This document shows positions 39,001-51,147 of a DNA stretch of 64,000 nucleotides, one piece after another. The stretch covers positions 36,168,566 through 36,232,565 of the forward strand of contig NC_086375.1 of NCBI RefSeq assembly GCF_036588685.1. Reading direction: 5' to 3'. This stretch comes from Mytilus trossulus. Its lineage: Eukaryota > Mollusca > Bivalvia > Mytilida > Mytilidae. Every line of letters begins with the position of its first letter. The first letter of the stretch is position 1. The position numbers and the translations under genes were made by a program. Under the pieces are notes generated by a model, which worked only from the letters and a program-made list of their open reading frames with translations, made no database searches and was not told the DNA's origin.

Positions 39001-42000
39001 ATGTAAAACATAGAATTATGTATCTCCAACCAAACTTAAACTATAGTTGAAAGGGGCTTTATATTTGCACTCAGTATGTCAGTCTGTCCATTTGTGATTG
39101 AAATTTACAAGACATATATAGATTGTTGAATATTATGTGTTAATTAAACCTTATGGTTTTACGGTGAAGCATATTAATATAGTAATTGATAATTGTCAAA
39201 ATTTTAACAAACATTTCGGACAGACTCACTACATTATCCGAATATTCAGCGATATTAGAGATTTCTCATTCGGATAGTATCAGTTACATGGAAGCTAAAT
39301 AAAATGTACCACTAAAAATGTAAACTTTCATAGCATTTCTATATGTATACATACCCTTTGCCAGCCAATGACCAGACACTCTTGGTGAAACCATAATTGA
39401 TTTTACTGTTGACTGTTATTTTGTCCCTGCTGATTCTTGGAATAACGTAATCTAGATTAACTCTGGTAATTACAGCAGTTTTCTGAAGTACAATATTTGA
39501 AGTTCCTTTTGCTCTTAGAAGTGGAGTTCTGATGTCAACTTTTGACTGATACCTGGCGTTTGATTTCCTCAAAGTTCTCGTTAGTTTTGCTAAAACAGAC
39601 ATTAAAAAATTCTATGTTAACTACTACTCTATGGGATAGCTACACTTTTTTCAATAGTTATTTGTACGATATCTGGGGTTTTTATATTGCACTTAACATA
39701 GTATTTAAAAGATTGATTAAAAATATAAGAAGATATATGCTTGATGTAATTGAGACTTTATTTATATTTGTTTAAGTTTTGACTTAAATAAATTATAAAA
39801 AAAACTTACTAAACACTTTTACGGTTTTATCCAAAAGCCTGTCAAGTGTAATGTCCACCAAAATAAGAGAACCACTTTTATATTCCATTGATCCTCCAAG
39901 GGCTGTGACTTCCTCCTTTGGTGTACGGATGGACAAATAAGGCATCAACTTTGTTGCTTTCTTTGTTTGTGTATTCTGCAATCTGCTTTCAAAACTATAA
40001 TCCTTCCCAGGTTCAAAGGAGATGGATGTTTTTATGGAAGACATTGCTTTCTTGGAAATCAGGTTTACTGTAAAGAACATATGAATTTATTCTAATATAA
40101 CGTTATTATTGTTCTATGTTATATTTATCCACTTTATTTTCCATAAGTCATTGATGGTATAGCTACTTTCACCCGAACTTGATACATTATATATTGAACA
40201 ATTTCAGACAATAAACTGACCAACTTGTTATGCTTACTTTGGGAAACGTACCATCATGTATTTAAATATTATCAGGATTATTTGTGAATAGTTTTCTTTA
40301 AAGTTTGATTATTGCATTAACTTCAACTTTACAACAGTTGAGGTATAACTACACATATAATGTTTGGCCATAATATTTATTTACGGTTAACCCATAACCT
40401 ACCTTTTGACTGAATGGGTTGCTTAGATAGCCCCTTTACGGTCAATTCACCGTTGAAACTTTTGCCGACAACATATTCAACAGAACTGCTGAGTCTGATA
40501 TTTTCCATATTTGGTATGATGATTTCAATGTATGGATTGTAAGTATAAAGCTGTCCTTTCCTTATTCTGATCCATTCTCCAGTCACAGAGTATTCATCTT
40601 TGTCGTCGATAACAATTCTTCCAGCCACTTGTTTCTGTTGATTGTCACCAACCAATGCTCCTAAACATTTCAATCTTATATAATGTTTGGTTTGATTTCG
40701 TAAGTATTCATATTATTTGTGTAAAAAATAATGACATTTAGGAATATTTCGTCGATATTTATATTACTAAAATGCATAGAAAAGCAGACACATATTTTTC
40801 AATTCTGAGCACAATGGTCCACAATTATACGTACTGTATAATAGTATGAAACTTCTAGTTTAAATTATAAAATTGTGAGCTGTCTTTTCACGTTATGCGA
40901 ATGAAAGCGAGTTATGACTACAAAGTGCAAATCTTTTCATATATATCTTTAAGAAAAATCAGTACTCAGTTTTTATAACAGTTCAAAATAGAATAAATTT
41001 CTTTACATTGAAGGAAATATTTTTAGCACAAATTTTAAGCAGAAATTAAAACGGTTGATGTCTTTCCTATAATGTCATTTATTTACCTCTAACTGAAACT
41101 CTCTTCCATGGTGAGATCATGCTTATTTCAAGCAGAGGGTCAGAACGAACAAGACAATCAAAACTCAATTCACGGTCTACCTTAGAACCTGGGGTGGTAA
41201 AGGCTACTCTAGCTCTGGCCTCTTGTTTATCCTGTAATAAAACGTAGAAGTTATATAGTGTATTTAATCATTACATCAGTTCCATTTATGCACTTGACAC
41301 AACTAAAAACAAAATATTTGCGTTTTGATTTCTTTATTGTTCACTTGAAAGTTTGAGTCAGACATTCAGTATTAAAATGATAACACTTTTAGTAAATATC
41401 TCAGACAGACAGACCAGAGCGATGGAAGAAACTCTTCATGCTTTTCAGTTGTTTCTTTGAAGTTTTTAATTAAACCATGTGTTTGCCGATTTTTTTTAAT
41501 GTGTTTGATATCCTCGTTAGGTATAATTACCTCAATTGAATTAAAGAGAAAGATCAGTTTTCAAAAACGCAGGTCTTATTTTAAGTATTGTTATGGCATT
41601 ACCTTTACAAATTTGTATTCCATGTTGTAACTTTCATGTGTGTCACGTTTTAGAAGAGTGAGTCCAGCACTAACTGGTCCTGTCATTGGAAAGTATGGAG
41701 CATCGGCTACCAATGATGCGTTTGAATACTGAAGTTCAGCACAGAGTTCCAGTCCGGTAATCTTGGCGAGTTTGTCTCCAGAACATACTTTCTTAGTCTG
41801 TCTGTTAGCAGTAATCATTTTCTGTTCTCTCTCGGATTCACGATGGACAGTGAAGAAAGCAGTCCTGTTGATAATAGTCACTTTCTTTAAATTATTATAT
41901 TTTGAGTTGCATTCCCAACTTATACCTATTACATCGGGTATATTTGATGACTATTTATATAGATTTAAGACAAGCACTCTAAGACTATTACTTATTTTAG

Positions 42001-45000
42001 AATTTCAAAATAAGAAAAATAATAATAGAATGTTTTCAAAACTATAAGTTATTATAAAATATTGAAAATATTACATACTTGACATTGAAAACTTCCATTT
42101 TATCAAATGGTGTTTTGATCTGTGCACTTAGTACTTTTCCATTTTTCAGTTCTACGTGTCCTTCGAGGGAAGAGGAGGAGTGCATAGTGGAAACCATCTT
42201 TATTCCACTTTTTGTTACAAAGGCATCTACGCTCATCATACTGTTGATCTGGACAGCGCCACTGTTGAAACATTGAAATATCAGCGTTTAGGATCTTCGA
42301 CATTAAAATGTAAAATCACAAAAATACTGAACTTAAAGGAAAATGCACTATCACTGAATAATATACTTTACTAAAATGAAATAAATCTAACGAAGACTGA
42401 TTATTTAAATAGTTATTGAAAACACATACTAAAATTGAGAATGGAAATGGGGAATGTGTCAAAGAGACAACAACCCGACCATAGAAAAAACAACAAACAA
42501 CAGCAGAAGGTCACCAACAGGTCTTATATCAATATACTATATTAGTATACATAAGCACAACAAAAATTATGTTGGGGGTGGTTATGGTAGATTTTTATGG
42601 TTATAATATACTTTTAATTGCTCTTAAATATTTGTTGACTACAAGTGTTCACATTGATATTAACTGTCCCCATAAGCAACACGTTCCAATAGATATGACC
42701 AACTGGTTGTGTTTAGTACCGTACAAAACTTTTCCTATTAAACCAAGTTATTTCATTTGATTTCGTCTGCAGATTGTTTCCAATCTTTTAATATTCTAGT
42801 AATACTTTACTAACCTTGGTTTCATATATCCATCCAAAGAAAGACTTGGTGATCTGTCTGTTATTTTTGTCAAATCCATTTTACCAGAGGCACGTAGATC
42901 AACGGTAGCTGATCCATTAATGGTCAAATTTAATGGGAAGCCAGCCATTGTTGGAATGATGATACTGCTATCCAAGAATACGTAGCTTTGTGTGAAGGAG
43001 TATTCTTGTTTCTTGGCAAGAGCGGTAAGAATGTCAAGAATATTTATTGATTTACCATCAGTGATATCACTTAGTCCGGTGAATCTGGTAAACAGTAGCT
43101 CATTTCCAAAAACTCTCATGTACAGATCTCCTTTTAATGAGTCAGATTCTGTGTCAAACTACAATAGCAAATTGATCTTAAGTAATAAGGTAAAACAAAC
43201 TTACTTGGTCTCTTATGGTAAGTTGTCTCATACCACATCGTCTCCTTTATACTAAATTGATACAAGTCATATCATACAAACCAAACTATACACGATTATA
43301 AACTTTGCACTATTTATCTACAAAAGATTTCTTAAATTTGTATCCCAAAACGATATTTGAAATAGGGTTACATTAAATCTGTGGCACATTTTCAGACTAG
43401 ATATTTAACATTATATTAATGATAAAATTTACCTGTCTGTCAATGTCTTCCATTTTTGTATTACTGATTCCTTTTATGTTCTGTTTTGTGACTTCTTTGA
43501 CATCATTTTCCTGGAAGTATCCGTTAGGTCCAAAGTAAGATTCAAGAAAATATTCAAGGCCCTCCATTCGTCCACCGATTTCTAATAGGTTGACGGAATG
43601 TCCAAAAAGGTCGAATGTTATGTTAGTCATGGCAGATCTTGGTAAGAAAGATTTTGAAGACCACACAACATTGCTGTCAATAGAAGCTCCAGTATTTAGT
43701 TTCTCAAGGAAGAAGGAGCCTTCGTAGTTTGTGGAATATTTCAGTTTTTCAAGATCGAATTCTTTCTTCAGCGCCTGGTCGTTGATGATATTCTTTATTT
43801 CTTGTTTCAGTGGGCTTGAAGTCTCCATTAAATTTGTTAAATGAGACCATACATAAGAACCAACTTGGTTGACCTCTTCTGATTCAAGTACATTTCTAAC
43901 ACGAGACAGGACATTATCTGAAGGGCATGTCATAAGAGCCTGGTAAGAAGCAATTCTCAATTCGGAATCCTCGTCTTTGTTCCTGAAGATTGCCATGACG
44001 TCGTCTCGCTGCAATAGAGAACGCAATTGATATATTCATTATTATAGACATTGTAGTATAGATTTTCCTCTAAGTTCAGTTTTTTTGTGATTTTCTTTTT
44101 TCTGTATTACTATAAGTATTATTGACTTTTATCATTTTATGATTCATTTACACTGAAAATAAAATATAATTTTTTAGGTAGACTCAATATAGACATTTTA
44201 CAAAATTACAAATTGAACACTTACGCTTATTGTGCATGGCATACGACGGAAGGCTTGTATAGCAGAAAGGCGGACTTCAGTGGGATTCTCTCTCTTGGTC
44301 ATACAGTTAGAGATGGTTCTAATGGAATTACTAACGAATCCAGCATTTCCAAGTGATCTAAGACTACGGATCACCTAAAAAAGTTTTAAATTAATCTTAA
44401 ATGATACATGAACTTTCTTTAAACCAAAAAAAATAAATAATACTTTACACTTCAGATTTAATCAACTATAGCATCTTTTTATTATTATAAAGTCATATAA
44501 AACTTAAATATTTAACAAAATTATAATTCCCCAAAAATAGAAGATTGTGTTTTTAAGTCAGTATTTGAAATATCAATTTTTAATTCAAAGCAAAAAAAGT
44601 TCCATATAGGTAAATCATACATTAAATAAGGTCAGATGTCACCATTATATTTCACATACCTTGCCAAGATTGTTTTTGTCTACGTAACATCCAACACCAA
44701 TCTTGTCTTCTATAGAAGCAACAATACTTGCGATGTCCACATCATTTTCACATTCATTTGTCTTGCAGTAGGCATATACGAGTGAAGAAACACCCAGCAT
44801 AGCCGCTTCATTGTCCTCAGATGATATGAGTGGCTGTTCATAAATGAAAAGGAAAACAGGGTAAAAACCTGTTGTAACTAAAACCAGTATAAGCATGTCT
44901 ACATACTATTATGTTCTTGAGACAAAGTTTTTAATTTTAAAGTGATGAGTTTAATAATGTTGACCTTCAATGATAGAGGTATTTTTTATTAAAAGATTAT

Positions 45001-48000
45001 AATATGGTTCTTAATTTTGACAAATTATTTTGTTTATGAAATTCAACTATATTCAAAGTTTGATTGAACGCCGGAAAATTGAATACATTAAGTCACATCT
45101 GAAGTAACAGATATTTTTTCAAACAAACATAAGACCTACTTTGACTTCATTCAGCATTTCTTTTGTCGGGTCTTTGATGAATGATAAAGTTGTTAGCCAC
45201 ATATTTGCTTCGATTCCACGAACTTCTTTCTTGTTAATCAAGTTAGTAATCAGTCTCAGTGAAGCTTTTGTTCCAAGCATTGGAACGGCATCAAGGAAGA
45301 ATTTTCTAAAAAGCAAATATTAAAATTTTCATCAATACCAATAAAAATTCATCCTTTCAAAATGTATTTAGAATTCTAAAGCTTCAGATACAAACTTAGT
45401 AGCAAATGTTTCAACTGTATTTAATATTTGACAAGAATAACTGATAAATGCCACTTACTCAACTCTCTTTTGATTCGATGCACAGAACATGGTTCCTTTT
45501 ACTTTTCTGTAAATCTGTTCCAGATCATCACTTTCTAAAGCCTTCATCAGTCTAACCAGTCCAGAAAACAAAAGTGGAGTATCTGGTTTCACACTGTCAG
45601 ATGTGGATACACAAATTTCATTCAGTTTACTCATGACATCCCTGATTGTACCTCTACCATCGTTAGAATGCACAAACGTCAATGGAACGCGGTGTCCAAT
45701 CGAAACTGTAATACAAGAACACTGGTTCTTATATGAAACTTGGAAATATTTCTGTTGAAATACATTGTAAAAATTCTGTTTACATTTATCTGATTACAGA
45801 AATTTTAATTTTAATAGTTTGATAAGAGAAATATTTTTCAAAATTTCCTATTTTCAATTAGAGTCAAATATCCTAAAAAAAAATTCAGTGATATATCTTT
45901 CAATGTTTTCTTACTTGAGCTAGACGATGATACTCTTTCTGTTACATATTTCAATATCTGTTTGGTCTTTGTTATAGCACCACTGGATTCCCTTGAGAAT
46001 GGTCGGAGAACATGTTCTTCTTCACATACACTGCTCTGTAGTATACCAGCCTTGCTGATGTCTTGTGAACACTCATGGGTACCTTTTATCAGTGGCAGAG
46101 ACTGAATTTCCTAGAAACGTATATCAAAGCCCATTGTGGTATATATATATTTAATAGAGCTGTCTATGCATCAGTTATAAAAAGTTGCGTATTATTAATT
46201 CCTTGTATCTTTTGTAAGTTATAAAATATAAACTCATTTAAAGTAATGTCTATGTAAATACTTGTAAAAGAAAACGTCTAAAAAAACTTTTCTTGGTGAA
46301 TAGGAGTCCTATTCAAAGTCAACTTCTATTCCAGTTTAAAGGAAACTCATTTTCAGTGTTATTAGAAATCGTACCCAAAGCGACCCTCCATACAGAAACA
46401 GATGGACAAATTTATTAAAATATACTATAGAATAAGACGTTTTGGCAGAAAGATAAAATAATAATTATAACTTACAGATTGAATTTTGTATGGTGTTCCC
46501 TGCATCATTGTATTGTATCCATGTCTGTCTGTACATCCAAGCAAGTCTTTGCTCTTCTTGATTGTTCTGGAGTACCATCCATTGCTAGATACAGTATAGG
46601 CTGCTTTGCATTCCCCAGTGATGTCGGTCTGTGAAACAAATCAAAACAATATGAATATAGTAAAAGTGTTGTGTATATACTATTTTTCTCTGTATCTATA
46701 AAGATTAATAAACATTTGCTATAATTCCCCTTTAGCTCAAAACATAAAGTTGTTTTTGTTAAGATACTTGAGTGAAACTATGATATAATTCTGCTTACCT
46801 CTTGGACTGTTTGATCCTGTGTCAGGTCATCCATTGAGTTTTGAACTGCTGAGAGGATACCACGTTTGATGTTTAGTACCCATGTTTTCTCAGGTATGGA
46901 TGTACAAAGTTCTTCAATGCGGCCATCTTGGAAGGAGAATGCCAAAGGAGATTTCTCAAGGTTAGTTCTGAACTCTCCACTTTTGTCGGCATCTATCAGT
47001 GTTTCAGGCGCTTTAGGGTCTGATTCCAATAGTCTAACATTGTCAAGCTATAAATTTGAGAACAGAAATTTCCATATTGAACATGTTCAATTTGTCAAAA
47101 CAGCACCACAGATAAATTAACATAGAAATTTAGATATTCGGATACGAGAAAATTACGTCTCGTTAACTTAGGCAAAGTTTAAATAGATGAATTTGGCTAT
47201 TCGTTTTAAGTAATACGGATATTGTGTTTTTACGTATCAACCTATTCTTGGCTTATGAAATGTTTGACTTTATCCTTCCTAATAATGATAAACTTATCTG
47301 GTATTTTCTTGTATTCCCTACCCTTTAAAGTTAATAAATACATAAATATCTTTGATAGTTGGTAATATAACATTGTAATTGTTGGAGTGTAAAATAAATC
47401 AATTCTCATTTGAAAAATAACTTAAAGTATTTTACCCGAAGATTCATTTCACATTTTGAGACGACATCGATGTAAACTTTGGCAGTCAACTGAACTCCGG
47501 CTTTTTCCTCGGATGCCCCTTGTACTGTTGTGTCGACGTCGGTTGTGTAGTCATATTCGTAGGTTTTTCCGGTTTCATATCCAAATTTCTTTGTTTCTGC
47601 AATAAATGCATGTATGATATGATTAAAATATCTTTGCTATATCTGCATGATTCTTAGATACATAATTAATAAACCTAATAATGAAAATATTATATTTATT
47701 TTTACGAGCTTTAAAACTTTTACTGTTTTTGCAGTTTTCCTTTTCTTGACTCAAAGATAAATTCAAAAGGACTCAAAAGGGGATGTCCATATAAAAAAAA
47801 GAAGAAATAACAGAATTATGGTATTTAAACCAAATGGAACGATTGAAAAGCAACTGTCTTATTTCTGACTTTAAACAGGGATTTTCCGAAAGAAAAGGAT
47901 TTTAAAACTGAGAAAACTGTTTTTCCACTAATTTTATGCTTAATTAAAAAAACAAAAAAAAAAAACATACCTGTGCAACGTGTTGAACATGATCCTGTGT

Positions 48001-49587
48001 TAATAATTGGTCCTGGAATTAGAAGAAGAAAAAAATATCTACTTTGAAAAAATATAATAAAAAAACATCTACCAGACACCAACTAAAATGTTTACAAATG
48101 ATGATCATGCTAATAATATTAAAGAGTATACATTAAAAATTAAAGTTTAGCTAATTTATAGACAAAATTCATCAAAATACTACGAAACATTATGTGTTTT
48201 TGATGAGCTGTCATTGTAAGGCTGCTGTCCCTGCCTAGTTATTATTCAAAGTCTCCATTTTTTCTCATTTAAAAAAAAATGTATTTCACGTAAATATTGT
48301 CAAGATCTCATCAACAAAAAAACCAAAACGTCCGTATAATAAGTAATAAAAATATTTATGAAATAGTATAACATAAATATTGAACGCCGATGTAAATTCA
48401 AAAGAGGAATTCCGTAAAACGGACAAAATCAAAATTTATTAAACAATTAAACGAATGGAACAAAAGTATTATACTCCTCAGTTGGTATATGCATAATCTG
48501 AAGAAAATTGTTGGTAAAAGCTGGTTTTATAGCTATCTAAGCCTCCAACTTTTACGGCAGTTGCTTATAATGACAAAATTGGCTGCTCATCCCAAACAGA
48601 CATATTAGAATAATAAAGGCAACAATAGTATAACGTTGTTCAGTGTTCATAGTTCGATTAAGCAAAATCAAATCAGGGAAACAAACTTAAACCGAGGGAA
48701 ACACATCAATCGTACTTTTAGGAGGAAACAGCAGAAACACGAAATTGTCACAGAAACGAACGACAATATACATAGAAACGGACTGTAGGTAACAACTGTC
48801 ATATTTCCGACTTGATCCAGGACATTTTAAGAGAAAACGAAGGGTTGACCCTTGTTACGTTGCTAGCTAAATGCAAAGATCAGCATGCAACAAGTTACGT
48901 ATAGTTTGTGACGTTTATATTTTCGCGGGAAAATTCATATAAATAAAATAGATTACAATTTAGGGATCAAGCCGCCAAAACTTTATAATTATAGACATAC
49001 ACACACAACTGACCAAAAATTTGAAACAAACATAAAAAAAATCTAACTCAAAATATATACAAGAGAAGGCAAAATAGGTGAAAACACACTGTCAAATCGT
49101 CTTGCGTCCGAATCGTACATAAATGAAATTACTTGTATATAGTATTTTAAATATCCTAGCAAATAAATTAAATACAATACTGTTTGGAATCCTTCATTTA
49201 AAGAAACTTCGCGCCTTCGAAAATTAAATTTGAATTCATAATACTTTATTTATTATAAAAAGCCTAGCTGATCAAAACTAAACGCATCTTAAGCTTTCTG
49301 TGCACAAAATTGATTTAAAAGAACACGGAAGTGACACTGAAAATAATGCAAGTAATAAATCTTATTACAAGTCATTTTAGTAAATTCAATACAAATGAAA
49401 GTGAAAAATATACTATTTGAAATGTACCGCTGTTTAAAAACACATTAATTTTCAGTTATTTTTACATAAAAAATGTTATCAAATAAAAAAAACAACTGTA
49501 AAAAGATAATCACAAAAAAAAATATTACAACTTACCCGCCAATGTCGATGCCACTAAGGCAAGCAGTATGATAAACGTACGCCCCAT
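23301..49587 (-). CDS. Gene B: complete apolipophorin/apoB-like large lipid transfer protein, 30 coding exons, 4,976 aa
   Basis: This is a secreted apolipoprotein expected to form the structural shell of haemolymph lipoprotein particles and carry lipids between tissues. I joined 30 exons (coordinates under the sub-entries) with GT-AG junctions. The total is 14,931 nt, exactly 4,977 codons including a TGA stop at 23301-23303. Approximate order: signal peptide 1-18; lipid-transport N-terminal domain about 35-640; beta-sheet walls of the lipid cavity from about 720 to 1370; a repetitive beta-strand region 1375-4266 from one giant exon; helical segments about 4270-4814; von Willebrand type D domain 4815-4976. 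The size is close to vertebrate apoB-100 (about 4,560 residues), but the C-terminal vWD domain is the invertebrate apolipophorin arrangement. It sits between two paralogues in the same orientation. The ATG at 49587 is chosen because it starts the signal peptide and lies 60 nt from a TATA box. Domain borders are estimates from residue patterns. Confidence 0.92.
24865..28927 (-). CDS. Gene B exons 21-28: C-terminal strand and helical region
   Basis: Exons: 28595-28927, 28129-28291, 27748-27932, 27018-27268, 26736-26829, 26209-26296, 25441-25643 and 24865-25192 (residues 4267-4814). Exons 21-23 continue the beta-strand style (RYSKDSRKTFTLSSKLED). Exons 24-28 become mostly helical and charged, for example AEITKRIEEYGIRSAMAVEESS and LKEIFGNVLKSKVIKYDLL. 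Amphipathic helices of this kind are expected near the C-terminal end of apolipophorins. Phases run 0, 0, 1, 0, 2, 0, 1, 0, 1 from the exon 20 donor onward, so no exon is missing. The intron before exon 27 contains an unexplained open segment (25759-25859). Confidence 0.85.
29313..37988 (-). CDS. Gene B exon 20: giant 8,676-nt exon of repeated amphipathic beta units
   Basis: One uninterrupted exon encodes residues 1375-4266 (2,892 codons). The acceptor is TTTTCAG before GGATTAGAT at 37988 and the donor is AAG/GTAATT at 29313; both flanking exons are in phase. The protein is built of roughly 80-residue units with the pattern TPF - strand - (S/D)H.G.L..F - strand - YSG.KQHE - strand - YN.KK, that is, alternating amphipathic beta strands with no cysteine-rich or globular domain. 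This matches the lipid-belt part of apoB-type proteins, which wraps the lipoprotein surface. Human APOB also encodes most of this region in one very large exon (exon 26, about 7.6 kb), so the layout is probably ancient. The many open frames on the opposite strand are shadows of this codon bias. Repeat units in the middle are close enough to be recent duplications. Confidence 0.93.
31790..33800 (-). repeat. Array of ~81-residue (243-bp) coding repeats inside exon 20
   Basis: The segment encoding YSG(S/T/R)KQHE recurs at about 31798, 32041, 32284, 32515, 32761, 33001, 33244, 33487 and 33757 (residues about 2770-3440). The spacing is 231-270 bp and most often exactly 243. Neighbouring units near 33.0-33.5 kb share long runs such as LKAFTTSAD and NFKTQA, so they are recent duplicates. 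More diverged units of the same pattern fill the rest of the exon. Confidence 0.85.
38663..43158 (-). CDS. Gene B exons 12-19: beta-sheet region of the lipid pocket (DUF1943-like and following strands)
   Basis: Exons: 42815-43158, 42079-42261, 41603-41918, 41087-41231, 40403-40660, 39810-40067, 39355-39589 and 38663-38879 (residues 723-1374). The motif MAGFPLNLTI with SATVDL and SGKMDL in exon 12 is typical of the open beta-sheet (DUF1943) of this family. Exon 14 begins upstream of its first methionine-like codon: the acceptor ending in GTATAAG at 41919-41920 gives a start reading NWECNSKYNNLKK, which restores phase with the exon 13 donor and adds a conserved Cys. Later exons turn into alternating hydrophobic/polar strands such as TVKGLS and SLILVDITL. 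All lengths match gene A, where both copies are visible. Confidence 0.83.
42430..42525 (+). repeat. Intronic dispersed-repeat fragment in gene B intron 12
   Basis: GAATGGAAATGGGGAATGTG, AGACAACAACCCGACC and GAAGGTCACCAACAGGTC are blocks I associate with a repeat common in mussel DNA. The gene A counterpart (2070-2135) has lost about 30 bp from its middle. Similar blocks occur at 24525-24570. Confidence 0.5.
43433..48012 (-). CDS. Gene B exons 2-11: vitellogenin_N / lipid-transport N-terminal domain
   Basis: Exons: 47971-48012, 47436-47596, 46799-47047, 46476-46628, 45915-46110, 45459-45705, 45140-45305, 44660-44833, 44225-44374 and 43433-44008 (residues 18-722). The opening FGYETGKTYEYDY followed by a beta-strand with SKCEMNL is typical of the beta-barrel start of the vitellogenin_N domain. 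Exons 7-11 are alpha-helical with repeated paired helices, as expected of the helical subdomain that cradles the lipid cavity. Cysteine pairs occur in exon 5 (GEC and LLGC), exon 6 (HEC and SVC) and exon 9 (YCKTNEC and GCYV). I found no R-X-K/R-R furin site near residues 690-740, where insect apolipophorin precursors are cleaved. Family knowledge supplies the function; the exon junctions and motifs are seen. Confidence 0.86.
48609..48856 (-). repeat. Diverged repeat R copy in intron 1 of gene B
   Basis: It is the counterpart of 8284-8531, with only a few base differences. Confidence 0.5.
49536..49587 (-). CDS. Gene B exon 1: start codon and signal peptide
   Basis: Fifty-two coding bases encode MGRTFIILLALVASTLA plus the first base of a Gly codon, then a GTAAGT donor. 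The hydrophobic core (FIILLALV) with small residues before the end is a standard cleavable signal peptide, so the product is secreted. The same exon in gene A (9214-9265) encodes the same peptide. Intron 1 (48013-49535) is about 1.5 kb and holds a copy of a dispersed repeat. Confidence 0.9.
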
Positions 49588-49646
49588 TATGGAGCTGGCG
49601 GATTGTACTCGGTCGCAGTTTTCTAAAGCAATGTGAGGTTTAGTCA

Positions 49647-49654
49647 CTTATATA
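49647..49654 (-). promoter_or_regulatory. TATA box of gene B
   Basis: TATATAAG on the minus strand sits at the same distance from the ATG (49587) as in gene A. The sequence from here to the start codon matches gene A base for base as far as I can compare by eye. Confidence 0.7.
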
Positions 49655-49947
49655 CTACTCCAGAGTACAAAGTGACATTTAACTAATGAATGTTGATCAA
49701 TAAATAATGCTGACATTTTTGGGACTTTGTAACCGTGTCAATCATATTTTATCGAGATATCTTTACGCATGTGAAATTATTTTGTGTTTTTTTTTATTTG
49801 TAAAAGTGTAGGTCGATGTACTATTGGATTTTGATATGTACACAGTTGATATAGATATGATGAAATATTTTACAATGGATCATTATAGTAAATATATAAA
49901 TTTAACTTTCATATTTATGAGCTTAATTTGACAAACATATTGGATTT

Positions 49948-50063
49948 TGGATCCTAAATGTTCCTCGACTTCGTACTTGGTTTAGCCTTTCTATTTTTTT
50001 TATTCGAATAACTAGTGAGTCTTTTGTAGACGAAACGAGCCTCTCGCGTATAAATTGGATACA
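49948..50063 (+). repeat. Dispersed repeat D, copy upstream of gene B
   Basis: It is the paralogous counterpart of 9626-9745, with the same ends and nearly the same sequence. Confidence 0.58.
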
Positions 50064-50954
50064 TTTAAAGGAAAAAACAGTTATTTTTTATCAAACTTGG
50101 AATTTAGGAACATATGAATATGAAAGCGAGAAAAATTATATAAAGCAGTTGTTGTATATTATAATCATTCAGAATTCTCTCCCGGGCCCTTTCTGTAGAT
50201 ACCATATATATTTAAACAGGAAAATAACAAAAAATTTAAAAGATTGGCATTGAAAAAAACTGAGAAGGAAAAGAAAACTGGACTGTTTGCGTTCTCATTG
50301 ACGCATGCCATTTATTTCACATTAAAGTTTCGATAAATAATATCATGAGATGCCGAATACTAGTTCTTTGTATTTCATATGAGAATTTACATTCAGTTTT
50401 CCTTCCCCATTGCAGTACAGTTTATCAGAATAAGGTTTGCGAGAAGTCAACATTCGAAAGTACATTTTGATATCAGTATGACATTGTACCGAGTATAATC
50501 TTTTATCACAATAAAACAAAATACGAAATAATCTATATTTAGCTACATATCTGCAACTTTACCAGATCGAAGGTGTGGAAATGATACAGTTTGTCCTACT
50601 ACAACATACCTCAATCCTCATACCTTGTATTTAGTAGAACTGCAAAAGAGTCATGGTTGTATTAGTCAATTGAATAACATATTAGCTAACATTTTATAAA
50701 CAAGTAATCATTTCTAAAGACTTATAGAATTGAGAATAGAAACGAGGAATGTGCCAAAGAAAAAATGATCCTACCAAAGAGAAGGGTCTATGGCGTAGAT
50801 ATATGGAATGATGTTTACTAGTTAAGGAACATGGAAACCACACTAAAATCCAAAACATCTAAATCACCTAAATTAAAAACAAACAGACACAAGACTTACA
50901 GAGCCCAGAGGTTCTGACATGAGACTTATGGTTCGTAAATATAACCGGGTTAAA

Positions 50955-51147
50955 TGTAACATTTGTTATTCTCGTGGTGTTTTGTCTGATGATTGGTCTG
51001 TTTCTGTGTGTGTTGCGTTTCGGTGTTATGTCGTTGTTCTCCTCTTATATTTAATGCGTTTCGCTCGGTTTTGGTTTGTTACCCCGATTTAGTTTTTTGT
51101 CCATGGATTTATGAGTTTTAAACAGCGGTATACTACTGTTGCCTTTA
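50955..51147 (+). mobile_element. Recent 193-bp repeat R insertion with TTAAA target duplication
   Basis: TTAAA occurs at 50950-50954 and 51148-51152. The left copy has a single TTAAA at 10636-10640 joining the same flanks (CCGGG and CATGTTTTT). The inserted sequence belongs to the family at 11771-11966 and ends in ACTACTGTTGCCTTTAT. No coding capacity is seen, so it must be a non-autonomous element. Confidence 0.75.

Noticed and set aside
42053..42079. Alternative exon 13 donor at TAT/GTAATA joined to AAAG/AAAGTG
   Set aside because: It is in frame, but it uses a weak donor that reads GTTATA in gene A. The GTATGT donor with the upstream acceptor gives a longer, conserved WEC-containing join in both genes.
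23301..49587. Vitellogenin as the identity of the genes
   Set aside because: The size (4,976 residues), the very long beta-repeat belt and the lack of a phosvitin-like serine block fit apolipophorin/apoB rather than the shorter vitellogenins.
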